DNA of 60,000 nt from Apostichopus japonicus (Eukaryota; Echinodermata; Holothuroidea; Aspidochirotida; Stichopodidae). The notes under the pieces were generated by a model, which had not been told where the DNA came from, searched no databases, and saw only the letters and a list, made by a program, of their open reading frames with translations. Where the stretch lies: NCBI RefSeq assembly GCF_037975245.1, contig NC_092582.1:4630001-4690000 (forward strand). The letters are read 5' to 3'. Shown piece after piece: positions 1 to 12,500 of this stretch (its first letter is position 1; each line of letters opens with the position of its first letter). The position numbers and the translations under genes are program-made.

Positions 1-190
1 GTGACCACAAAAATTTTTGTTGGAAATGAATTTGGACAAAGCAAGGAAGTAGCATGACTTATTTGTTTTGTATGCATTCTTGAGCATCTAAATCAATTTT
101 GTAATGAAGTGCATTACACATCTCTCATTCCGCATAGAATTTTTTAATATTTACACATCTACCTGTAAACATATCTTGATCACATACTTC

Positions 191-386
191 TGTTCACATA
201 TTCCTATACACATATCCCTGTTCACATATTCCTATACACATATTACTGTTCACATATTCCTATACACATATTACTGTTCACATAATCCTATATACATATC
301 CCTGTTTACATATTCCTGTTCACATATTCCTATACACATATCCCTGTTCACATATTCCTGTTCACATATTCTGATACACATATCGC
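191..386. repeat. 14/28-bp tandem repeat in SWT1 intron
   Basis: Units of 28 bp, each made of two related 14-mers (TGTTCACATATTCC and TATACACATATCCC). Copies start at 191, 219, 247, 275, 317 and 359, with lone 14-mers at 303 and 345. The 100-codon open frame across it is a product of the repeat. Confidence 0.93.
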
Positions 387-440
387 TAAATATAGATATG
401 TTTTAGACGATAGCCGAAATGCACAGAGAACAGTTCTTAC

Positions 441-529
441 CTTTATTGATTTTGTAGAAATCCCTGATTTTGTCAAAGCTGTTTTTCGTTGATCTGCTGC
501 ATATTTGACTGAATACTGCGATCCAATGT
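441..529 (-). CDS. SWT1: SWT1 exon: HWIAVF segment
   Basis: Acceptor ATGTAACAG, donor AAAG|GTAAGA; phase 2 to 1. Encodes HWIAVFSQICSRSTKN, which follows the PPWT segment in the family. Further exons must lie left of position 1. Confidence 0.88.
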
Positions 530-3500
530 CTGTTACATGAAAATGAATATGTTAATCCATTTAATGTACTACTGACACATAGCAAATTTGCCCAATATTC
601 AGTACATTTGTTGTGGGATAATCTCATTCAAAATCTGTTTTAACATATTTTTTTTAAGAAAATTTTTCAAAAAGTTCTTATTTCCAAGATACACACATTT
701 GATAAATCTGGGAAACTCATTAAATATGTGCAAACTATGAGATGGAGTGTTGCACTCATCAAAATTTCTTAGTTTTAGCCCTAAATGACTTAACCCCAAA
801 TTACAAGCCCATATATATCAATTGAATAATGTGATGTTCCTCTTTTCAAAGAAGGCAATGAAGTATTTCAACGAACTGCCTTTGGCCACAAACCTTTGTT
901 CAGTGTCCTTCAAACAAATGGTAAACAAAGGAATCACATAGCAGAAAATTAGGCAGTCACTCCCTTTACAAGGTGCATAAGGTAAAACTAGAATTAAGAA
1001 AAGACTTTGTAAAATCGTTCATCTTTGATGGATTTTGATGAGAGTTGCAGCTATTTTCATGATTTCTAGTGCCTATTAGAGTGATTAGGGCAATTTTGTT
1101 CACTTGTGTCCATAGACCTTTAACTTAAACATCATGCAACGTGATCAAAAGTACTTCAGCCAATTTCTGAACCAAGTTTTTCATTTTGATAGCAATATTG
1201 TGCGAATTATTTTAAGACACTCATTCAGAAATCGGCCATCAGCGTTAACACATGCTTCAAATCGTTTCAACCAGGATGAACCGATAAAAAGAACTGGTAA
1301 TAGTCAATAGATTAAAAACAGACTTACTTCTGAAAACAGTCTAAAATATCCAAGAAAGTCCAAGGTGGTTTTCTTAAAATCACATCAGGCCTACACGATA
1401 GACAAAGAAATCGGTGAAGAAAGGAATGGACCAACATTTCAGAGCAAATATCTCACTATTCTTTTCTCTTTAAGTACAATAAGCAGGCAATGTTGTTTAT
1501 ACCTTATAATGCACAAATAATAGACCTCCCTCTCTAACCCCTCCTCCTCCTCTAAACAAAACGCAAAATACGTATACTTATTAAATTTGATATTTTTAAA
1601 TGATCTGTCATCCAAGATAGAGCCTGGGCACCAAAACTAATTAACATGATCCATCACGAGTCCCTTGTAAAGGAAAAAGATACTTTACACATGAACAGGT
1701 CAAAGGTTGGTGAGAAATCTACCATGTACTGTTTAACCCGTGATCACTTGACCTTAGCCCCAAAAGACCGAGAAGTGTATAGCGTAACAACTCCAGGTAA
1801 CTTAACACCAATCAATGTATGTGATAGGGTATTGCTGTTAGTGCACACATGTATAATCATAAAGGCCCAATTCACAGCTAACTTAAACAACCAATCCTGA
1901 GTCTGTGGTAAATTTTGCTATACCATCAAAATAGACACTTTGTACATTGTTTAATCAAATCCATGTTTCACTAACCACAGACTTTCAAAAGCAGCTTTCA
2001 TTTCTGTTTCCAAGACAACAGACAAAGGCCCTCTGAGGAGATTCCTGAGGTTGCAGACCAGGTTATCCACCTACGGTAAACGGGACAAAATATCCGATGA
2101 AATTGTAACGGAAACCTTTGTAATATTTTTGCATTAATATCTTTGTAATATATATAACGAAAATTGTAAATTGAATCAACCATGATAGACAAAGATAAAA
2201 TACAGTACTAATGTTATGAAATAAATAGTCATTACAACTTATTGAAACAATAAAAGATGAAAGTGCAAGGAAAACGGTTGTAGAAAATATCATTTCAGGT
2301 AAGAAGCAATTAAATAAAACAGCCCAGAGACAAAACAAGAAACAGAAAGTTCTTTACTGTTCATGAAAGTAGACATAAAGACAATTACACACATAAAACT
2401 TAATTGTTTCACTATTTTATGATGTCGTCAATCTCAAAGCCTTAGGGTGACTTTGTTTCTAAAATGAAAATTTTTTCTCACATACTTCCATTTAGCATTT
2501 TACCCAGGGGGTCCATACACACCAGTGTACTTCAGTGAGTCAGCCAGAAACACGATGGCACAAGTTAAATCAATAGCACTGGGTGTCAAATTTGCGGACC
2601 AGGTAAAGGGTCTTTAGGGAGAGGCTGGTCAAAAATTGTCTTCAATTGAGAGTACTTATATGCAAACTGGTAGCCCTTTATTTTTTTAAGCTAATCAAGG
2701 AGACAACCATGCCTTAACTTCCCATCTGTCACCCATAAAACCCCAATCAACATTTCCCCTTATTACTTCACAACATAACCTTTGACCAAAATGTTTGCTC
2801 AGTATGCAGTCAGTATCACTGATTAACATGAAACTGTGGTCAATTGCCAAATATATAGATGTAGGGGGTAAGAAGAGTTCAAGTTTTCTCAAATATTTCC
2901 TACATTTTCCCACAAATTGAGCTGTTATGTGTCTTCGATATTTAATCCCCTTCTCAATTTTTTTTTACAAGTTTTTATTATGAAATACTGCTTCCAATAC
3001 AATCCATACCAGGTCTGTAACAGCAGCATCGGTTAGCATCCGTGGTGTTTTCTGTTGCGTCCTTTTTGGTGAACTTCTCACTGCAGACTTTGTTGCGGCT
3101 TTTTTCGGCAATCCTTTCGGAGATTTCTTTGGAAGCGCGTTTGTTATGTGTTTGGATAGATTTTTCAAACCATCCATTAAATCCTACAAGAAAGGAAAAT
3201 AAAACCAGGTTGAAATATCTGACACGACAAAACCACACAAACAAGACCTTAAATAATATGATACATTCGAATCTACACTGGAAACTTTAAACCTTATCAC
3301 TTAAAGAGATCCACTTTCCACAGCAAACTTTTCTGAGAGAAAAAACTGGAAGCTACTAGTCAAATTTCATTTCCTTCATTAGCAACAGCATTATTCAATA
3401 ATTAGAGGGCAGTATTCCCAGGAACAAACACACTTCAACAGAACTTACATAACTGGTATGTTTCATAAATGTCAGAGCAACTGTGAAAAACATTGGGAAA

Positions 3501-6500
3501 GTCACCTTATTATCAAAGCAGACATCAAAGCTTAAAGCCTAGCCTTGCCACAATTTTGAGAGAAGATATACCTAGCCGAACCTAACTTGCATTAGAATGC
3601 GGGGGGAATGAAGACTGCTTCTGGTCATAAATTGTCGAGGCCGTTAAAGCTAGTAAATACGCCTCTTTCTGGCAAAAAGAAATGTATGTTGGAGTTTAAG
3701 ATGGGCACTTGTAACTTCCATGTCCCTGCTGTATGGGGAATAAAGCATTCAGTATCTACCAGGACTTGTGTACACTCACCTCCTTGGAGTAGGCGTGGAT
3801 GCTACTCACAATAGCTTTGTTCCTCAGACTCATATCCTCCGTAACCAGGACGTTCTCTGCGGATTTTCCTGGGGATGTGGAGAAGCAACGATAAGGTGTT
3901 TAGCTTACAACAGACAGTTCATCTTACCAAGAAATCCGTTTTGCCCCCCAAAACTGACACCCGATGTGAAAAATGCCGGTACCTGTGATATCATCAGCCA
4001 TGTAGCTGTGTAGTCTGAACAGTGATTTTCACCCAAATTTTGGTTCCACTGAACCATAGCGTTGAAACAAAAAAGGACTCAAAGCATTGGGTATGCAAAT
4101 TGACCTTAAAGGTATTGAAAACTGGCCCCAAACCATGTGCTGCACTCTGAAAAAGTTAACTTTCCCTTGCTTTCAAGTGAAGATTTCTTCTTGACGCTAC
4201 AAAATGCACACAGTAATGAAACGTGATACCTTGTTATCTTTTATCTGGACCTCAGATGTCCATCGCTGCTATTTACACTGTGTTGTGGGTATTGACCGTA
4301 GCTGTATGTATTGACTGTACACTAGTGTCTTATTACTGACGGTAGCTAGTTGTGTGTGTATTTTCTCGGATCGATGGTAGTGTCTAACACTTCTGTTACA
4401 TCTCATTCGAAACTAGGTCAGTTTACCGGCATGAGACGTTTCTTTGTGCACAAGGCTTCACACCCTTTAATTACATATATACCCATCTCGAGTTACCATT
4501 CTCATTTAGCAGAGCAAATTTCTAAGAAGTTTTTTTTTACATACCTCTATTCTTGTACTGGAGCAGGCATTGTAGGATTTTGTCGTCATTACTTCTTGTG
4601 TAGACACCCCTATCCTTTTTGGAACACTAAATTCAAAGAAGAAATATGATTATGTTTGTTTTGATATGGTCGAAGGAAGAGGATGAACGAACAAGTGAGA
4701 GGAGAGGCAGCAGATAAGGGGAGACAAAGTATGTAAGAGAAGATGAAGCAGGTAAGAGTAAAAGAAGTGGTGGGTAAGATAAGATGGTAAGAAGAGAAGG
4801 AGAAGAAGTTAGGAGAACCAGAATGCAAAAATGCATTGTGATTTCGATGATGTAACATGAGCAGTTTTCTTCATGAATCTGATGTAATGTATAGTGTGGG
4901 TACATGTTTACAAGGGTTTCACGATTTACCTCTGATGACCTCCACCAAAAACAATAGGCTCCTTTAACTCAATGTGGTACTTCTCAATAAAAGGTCCACC
5001 CATGCTTCCAGTATTGAGATATCATGATTACAAGGTTTTCACAATTTGACCTCTGGTGACCTCAAATGACCTTTGCTCTCCACCACAAACAATAAGCTTC
5101 TTTACACAATATGGTACTCCTACACACCAAATATGAGGTCTTCCCATGATTCCCTTCTTGCGATATCATGTTTATGTGGTTTTCACATTATGACCCCTGG
5201 TGACCCCAATGTCATTTGACCTCCACCAAAACAATAGGCTTCTTGTGCTCAATATGGTACTTCTACACATTAAATATGAGGTCCTCCCAAGTTTTTCTTT
5301 TTGAGATATCGTGTTTACATGGTTTTCAGGGTCAAACTTTGACCGTGGTAAGTAGAGAAGGAGAAGAAGTTAAGAGGAGCAAAACAGATAAAAGGAGAAG
5401 CAGATAAGAAAAGAAAGGTAAGAGAAGGTGGTAAAAGGAGTAAAACAGGTAATAGTAAAAGATGCAGGTAAGATGAGAAGATATTTTTTTTAGGGTCAAA
5501 GAAGAAGAGGAAGGTAATCGAAGGTGGTGAGAGGAGCAAAAAACAGGTCTTTGGAGAAGCTTACCTCCTGTATTGATTGACCCTGGACTCGTGGGTGCTT
5601 GTTGATTAAGCAGCTATTGATGAAGGTCACCGCACTCTTAGCCTTGTTGGTGAGTGAGCCTTTGTAACTCCCACGGACATCCTGTACCAGAGAGGGATTC
5701 AAGCATGTTACATCTCAGTGATACAAATACAAAGGAAATATCCTCCCACAGCTGCTCATATGCAAAACTTAATTATGATATTACGAGAAACTTTTGCAAC
5801 GCAAGATTTCCCAATGTCATCGGAAATATTCCAGTAACATTACATGAACAAACGACAGGAAGGTGGTAGAGCAATGTGACAAATACCTATGCACCCCATC
5901 GTTTATGAAAAGCTGAATTTTAATTATATTTGTGCTCAACTAAGTTTAATGTAATAGCCCCAGGATTAGGAAGCTCTACAGTGGCTTAAACATGACCATA
6001 ATGATTGTGAATAACCACAGTAGAATCAATGGTTTTCTGATTACAAATTGCTTCGATCATTTTGTTGTTTTTCGTTGCTCCCATTCTTAGAGCCAGAGCT
6101 CCATACGTAAAGATAATTTAAGGGCAAAGCAAAACTGAGGCTAGTATTTCTTTAATTAAATACTTTTCCAAAAAATCAACCTTTAACATTCACATTCTCA
6201 AACCAATCCAGAGCAAAACAGAACCAAAACATTCTAAACTATTGAAAGCTGGGGGAGGTGGGGAAGTAATTCACTATGGTCAATGTAATTTGGCTTCTGT
6301 CAAGGTGAACTTGGGATCAACTAAACTTAAGTAAAAGCCAACTTACCTTCAAGTCTGATGGCTTTCCTTCCTGTTTAAAGAGAGCAAAAGACAAATTAAA
6401 AAAAACCCAGAAATGGTCAATTCCAAAGACATTTTGTCTAACAACAGGAAATAAACAAAGTAGCTTTGAATATTTATAATATTGTTGTACTTTTCATCAC

Positions 6501-9500
6501 TGGTAAAATATTTAAATAACTTAACTTTACAACAATAACTTTTATGAAAAATCACACTTTCTTCAAATATTTGCATCCATCTCTTCAAAAACTAACATTT
6601 AAAGTTAACATCATGTCAACACCATAACAGAGGACAGAAAAATTAAAGATTTTTTTTGTTTAAGGTATCTTCACCCTCTTCATATATAGTTTTGTTTTAA
6701 AGCAAATATCACTGAGGCGGAGAAAGTGCTGGCAGAAATAACTTCCCCTGACACTTTTAACAAAATGTAAAAAACTGTCAAGAGCTTTCAGAACCAGTCT
6801 CACCTTTACTCAACTGATGATACCTTAACATAATTTGGTTACAATATCATGGTTAACGTTTCTTACAAACATTTTATTTTGTTATAGATTTCTTCATACT
6901 TCCTTAATTCATGATAAAAACGGCATGTAGTCAATACTTTCTCAATGTCCCACCATTCTTCTCAATGCCAACCTAACACTATCCCCCTCCACCCCTCCAA
7001 TACCCCACCCTCACCTACCATCCCCCACCCCACCCTCCCCTTCCTCACCCTCCCCATCCAAATCCTCTGACTGTCTAAATTATCAAAAGAATAAAATGAG
7101 CTTGGCAAGTTTTATTCAGAGCAGAGCAAAACCCTTACCTTGAGGCAATCTAACTCATGTAGTACAATCCATGGTATTACCAGCATTGGCCTCCCAAAAC
7201 CTACAACAACAAAAACAGAAATTCAAACCAGAAGATCAAAGATACTGAATAACATTAATAAAAACAACAAATAAAAAACAACTTTGAAAAGGTGTTATAA
7301 AGGCAGGTTCAAGACGACTGTAGAAAAAAAACTAATTTAAATTACAAAACAACAACAAGACATTCCAGGTAACAAATCAAGAAAAACCCCCAGTTCCAGT
7401 TTATCCCTATCATCTAGGTATTTATTTTTGATTTCATAATCTAACAGACTATCATATAACTACTACTAACACCACATAAGCAGGCAACTGGTACCTTAGC
7501 GATAATCACCATGACAACTTACCTGGTATAAACTGATCTCGCAGCTCTTCAACAAAGTTCAAATAGCTCAATAGAATGTTGGTGTCCAGGATAATGTTCA
7601 ATTTCTAGGAGAGAGAGGCAGAAAATTTCTAGGTTAATGTGACTTACATTTTTTCTTCAAAATATACCATGAAAAACAAGAAGTGGTCACCAATTGCCAA
7701 AATAAATACATCTTTTTCTCACACCTTGATCACCCTGAGGTTCAAATGCATTATGAGACCCTCTTACAAGGCAATTTTGAAGCGGTAATAAGTTGGAAAA
7801 TCCAGAACAGTGAGAAAACTACTGGCCTCCACCGGGATTCAAACCCCAACCAACTAGGCTATGCAGAGTGTTTGGCTGTCCAGAGGTTCGAAAACAGTTA
7901 AGGAAGGTTGTTTATCCACTTGTAGGCTTTTGCTATCTGTATTGAACAGTGCTAGTTCTGTTTTGGTGACATATTTTGCCTTACTCTAGAGATCAATCAT
8001 GCTGCTAAACCATCTCGAAATCATTTTGAATCCTAAAGCCGGATCTCCAAAGAGAGCCTTTGAACGGAACTCTGTTTAATGAAATGGTAAATAATGGACA
8101 TGAGAACAGAAAATTTGATGTTTGGGGATTACTGCAGTTTTACTCTCAGTTGAAACCCTTCTTGGAGGAGCAAACCAATTGAACTATTTTTTCGCTCATT
8201 TTGAATTTCCTTTACAAAGTTTGAAGACCAATCAGATCAAAGTTCTGTGGCTTGCTCACAGATGACAAATCCAGCTTTAACCAAGTTATTAGCCTGAGAG
8301 GAAGAGCACATCAACCAACGACCATTGTAGATCACAGGTTCTGTTCAAAGGAGAACAAAGACAGTGAGAAAACTACCAGCCTCCACTGGGATTCGAACCC
8401 GGGCCTCCCGCTGTATATGCGGACACCCTAACCAACTAGGCTATGCAGAGTGTTTGTCTGTCCAGACGTTAGAAACCAGTAAAGGCAGGTTTTTAATCCA
8501 CAGGTTCTGTTCAAAGGAGAACAAAGACTGTGTCAGACTGTTGTGGCATACCTTGGATTGGATTTGTGTTTGTGAGGCATTTGACCGAGTAATGTCCACC
8601 TCCATGTCCTCGAGGCCCTCGGAGGAGAAGACGGTTAAAGGGCCACTGTATTCCACTGGAGGTGGGCCTTGAACAGGTGCTGTAGACGCAGATAATTATA
8701 TGCAAGTTACAAAGACGGGCCATGAGAATATTGTGATACATGCTTATTTATTTGATACTTGAGAGCATTTGGATCATATTTAGTATTTTAATAGCGCCAT
8801 GGGCAGTCTACTCGTTTCCTGGAGTGGCGCTATATAAATCTACATCATTATTATTATCATTATTATTAATACTGAACATTCATGCATGCTCCATCAAATC
8901 TATATTCATTAGTCAACTCATCATTTACACAAGCCCATTACACAACTCACAAGTTTCCAGAACCAGAGATGGAAAAAAACTGATCATGAATTTAAAACCC
9001 ATTTTGTTTCAAGTCTGGATTTCTTTGCTACCAAAACGGATCAAAAGTCTTAGGTTATCATTAAATCTCACGATAGGTTAATGTTCCTCTCGTGGAAAAA
9101 AGAAAGAAAAAACGGTTCCTGAGGATATCAAGAATTTAAATCAAATCCTATCATCCAATCATGACTGGGAGTGGGGATGCACCGGATCCAAATTTTTTGA
9201 TCCGGCCGGAACCGGATTTTGCCGGATAGTACATGAAATCCGGCCGGATAAAATCCGGCCGGACCGGATTTTTTTATTACACAAAAGAAATCATTAATCT
9301 ACATTCTTTAATAAAATAACTACAATATAATTGTTGACAAGCTTGATACAGTATGTAAATTTGTTTGCTGGAAAAATACTGCATACTATCTATGAAGATA
9401 ATTGTCTCTGTATGTGATAACTGTAGAAAGGTTACTTTTGAAATTGTTTTCATTGTCAGCTCTGGAATTAAACTTTCTTGATGAGAATTAAAGTTATTCT

Positions 9501-12500
9501 AAGGTTTAAGAATGAAATTTAAGATGAAGTGGTTTTGTGGAATTAAAAAAAAATCAGAAGTATTTAACCATATAAGAGATTGTTTCACACATAAAAATTC
9601 AGAGAAAACATGAATGCCCATAATAATGGGAAAGTAAAGATTCAATGGAACAGTATTTTGACTGAGAAGTATATAAATGGTCTATTTAAACTGCACAATA
9701 TTGAACTGATGAAGGCTACAAGAAATGATTTCACTGCAAACTGTATTTGTATATAGCTTCATATTATTACATTAGTTGTATTATTTTGATTGATCTTTAG
9801 AAACAGTGGGTCAGACCATTGAGAAAATTAAATTAAACATGTTAAACCTATTTTTTCCCTACTTTCAATGTTTTTATTAATTTTTGGAAATAGTTTACAT
9901 TGATTTAAGTTAATACCAACACCTTTTTAAGGAATAATTCAGGCCAGATTTGAAAAAGATCCGGCCAGATTTTGAAAAAGATCCGGCCGGATTTTGAAAA
10001 ATATCCGGCCGGAACCGGAACCGGATAATTGCTCACTATCCGGCCGGATAGTCCGGCCGGACCGGATATCCGGTGCATCCCTAACTGGGAGCGACTTTTT
10101 TTTATAAATTTCGGTGTGGAATGTTACATGAGACAGAGAACAAGAGAACTGTAAAAGAAAGATTTAGATAAGCAGCGACTCACTTTTAGGTTTTGTGCTC
10201 TTTCTGACTCCTCCTGTTTTAAAGTCTTTGATCGTGTCACCTGTCTCCATCGGCGTCCCACCCTTCTCTTCCTGAGTTGTTTTGTTATCTCCTGTCGTTG
10301 CACCCTCCTCCTCCCACGAAGTCAATAACCTTCTCCTCTCTCCTTTCTTCTTCTTCACATTATTATTTTCCTCTCTGCTCTCACTCTCACTGACTTTCTT
10401 CAGCCTCCCTCTACCTCTAGGACTCATCTGTTTTTCTTCACCTCTGTCCGCTCTACCTCTACCTCTGGGACTCAACTGTCTGTCTCGGGATCTGTTCTTC
10501 TCTTGCTTGTAGTTCTTCCAGCCGAGCCTGTCTTTGACAGATATTCTCGGAGGTCCCTCTCTACTGTTTTCCGTGGCCCTGCTACTCGACGCCGCACGTT
10601 TTCTCTTCCCTCGTGTATCTCGTTGTTCCTGTACATGTTTCTCCCACACCAACGGATCGTGATCCGAGTGTCTCCTGAAAGGCGTAATTTTCACCTTCTC
10701 TACTCTTCGGCTGGAACCGACCGGCAGATGTCCACCCACTTTATCATCGGTCAGACCATTATTGGTCATTTTGTGCTGAGGTAACTCCTCTATCCTCCGT
10801 CTGGGGGTAACCAAACCGTTTTCAAGATCTATCAAACCAGTCGTTTCATGATTCCCCATACTGGGATATTGTTCCGGTTTGCCTCTCAGAGGGTCACCGA
10901 TATCTTCTTTACAACTGTCGGTCGGTTCCGTGTCAAACAGAGAGGTAGTCGTCCCAGTGACGCTGTCCAATAAGTCTGTTTCGAAACCGTCACTGTTTCC
11001 TTGGATGTAGCCGTTCATAAAATCTGACCACAAGGGTGCATTTTCTCGGTCGTCACCATTCGGAAGATCCAGACCATCGTCATCGCTGGCAGACCTCGGT
11101 GAATATGTGGGAGAAAATTCAGCCTGGATGACTTCCGCATCTTTCCTCTGCGGTGTGGTATGCTTGAGGTCATGTGGAGATACCGACCCTCCAGTGGTTG
11201 AGCTGATGCCACTATCTCTCTCTTGCGAAAGCCGGGGCCTCTTCTTCAGCTTGGCCCTGTCATCCTTCCGTTTGGCCTTGTCCCTCTCACCCTTCAGCTG
11301 AACATAAATTGAAGAAAGAGTTTAAAGGTAGAGAAAAAGAAGATGATGGAAGGTTAGAATATGAGTTAAGGTACAAAAGTGCATTAGGACTGCATTTTGG
11401 GTCACATATTACTGAGGATGGAACACACACCAATAGAGTGATACTTACGATCATAAAACCACAAGTTTCCACTCCTACAACTGTCTTTTTGGGCCATGTT
11501 TATTTGTTAAATGTTAAATGTTAATTTTGTTATGATATCTTCTTACCAGTACTACACTTATGTCTTGATGCTAGTTGTTCCCTACAAATTAGCTAATAAA
11601 GTCACAGCTAATTTTTTTTTAAAGGAAACTGTACAAAACCTGTATATTTGGTTTGTTAGCAGCTCCTTTCTGAAAATGCGCATATTGAAGAAAAATTGTA
11701 GACTTCTTCTATCGAGTTATTCACTCCTGACACAATTTTGGAGCGATTTTTAAGATGTCATTCGTGGATCAACTTAGAATCATTAAAGGTATCACTGTTA
11801 ACAGCTACAACAAACTGAGAATTCTGAACACAGAGGTACAGTAGGTGTGCATTATGTCACTTAGGTCAGTGAGCCACAAACTTTTAAGCCCATGATCCAG
11901 GACCTCAGGGCCTTTTTTAACATACTAACTAGGTGGGCAGTGCCCCCCCCCCCCTCCAGTAGGTCCCATTTTGGCAGGTGAAACAAATAATGATAACACA
12001 AACCTAACAATTAATTTACATCTAAACTCCCCATATGGCTCGGCTTCCCCTCAGCATATATACGTTACCGCTACCATCAGAGTGCCCTTGCGTCTACTTT
12101 TATCTGGTTATTGACGTAAAAATTATTACAGCTAACTCTCATGGACCCACAGAATCACTTATCAAAATATGATTACCTTCAATTGCCTGTGAAACATTGA
12201 ATAAAGCAGTCCTTATAAGGTAACGTATAAAAGTCCTACTTTTCCCCAACAAAGCTATTTTACCGAATAATTTTTCTCTCAATTTACCTCTTGCTTTTGG
12301 AAGTGTCAATTTCTAAAACATGAGATCTCAAAAAAAAAGAATATTTAGATTCAACTTACGAGGCCTGGGAAAGATATTGTGGTACTCTACGTGCCAACCG
12401 ATACTTTGGGAAGTAGCTCCCATACTAAAAAGTTCTTAAAAGAGGCCCCTACAGGATCTAACAAATAGACTGGAACCTACACCCAAGCAGACCACCACCA

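Noticed and set aside
104-406. 100-codon plus-strand open frame with repeated His/Ile/Tyr pattern
   Set aside because: Entirely the translation of the 14/28-bp tandem repeat.
3926-3980. Possible extra SWT1 exon (minus) between 3994 and 3926 with donor CTTG|GTAAGA
   Set aside because: The phase would fit, but the peptide has no family similarity. The exon at 4545-4626 fills the gap with the expected NDDKIL motif.
8381-8450. Functional tRNA-Tyr gene
   Set aside because: It is inside an insert with a target duplication, matches a second defective copy nearby, and uses an unusual ATA anticodon; it is better read as a SINE head.
10282-10784. Plus-strand open frames of 76 and 93 codons
   Set aside because: They mirror the highly charged SWT1 exon on the other strand; the minus frame is open over 371 codons with splice sites and fits the family.
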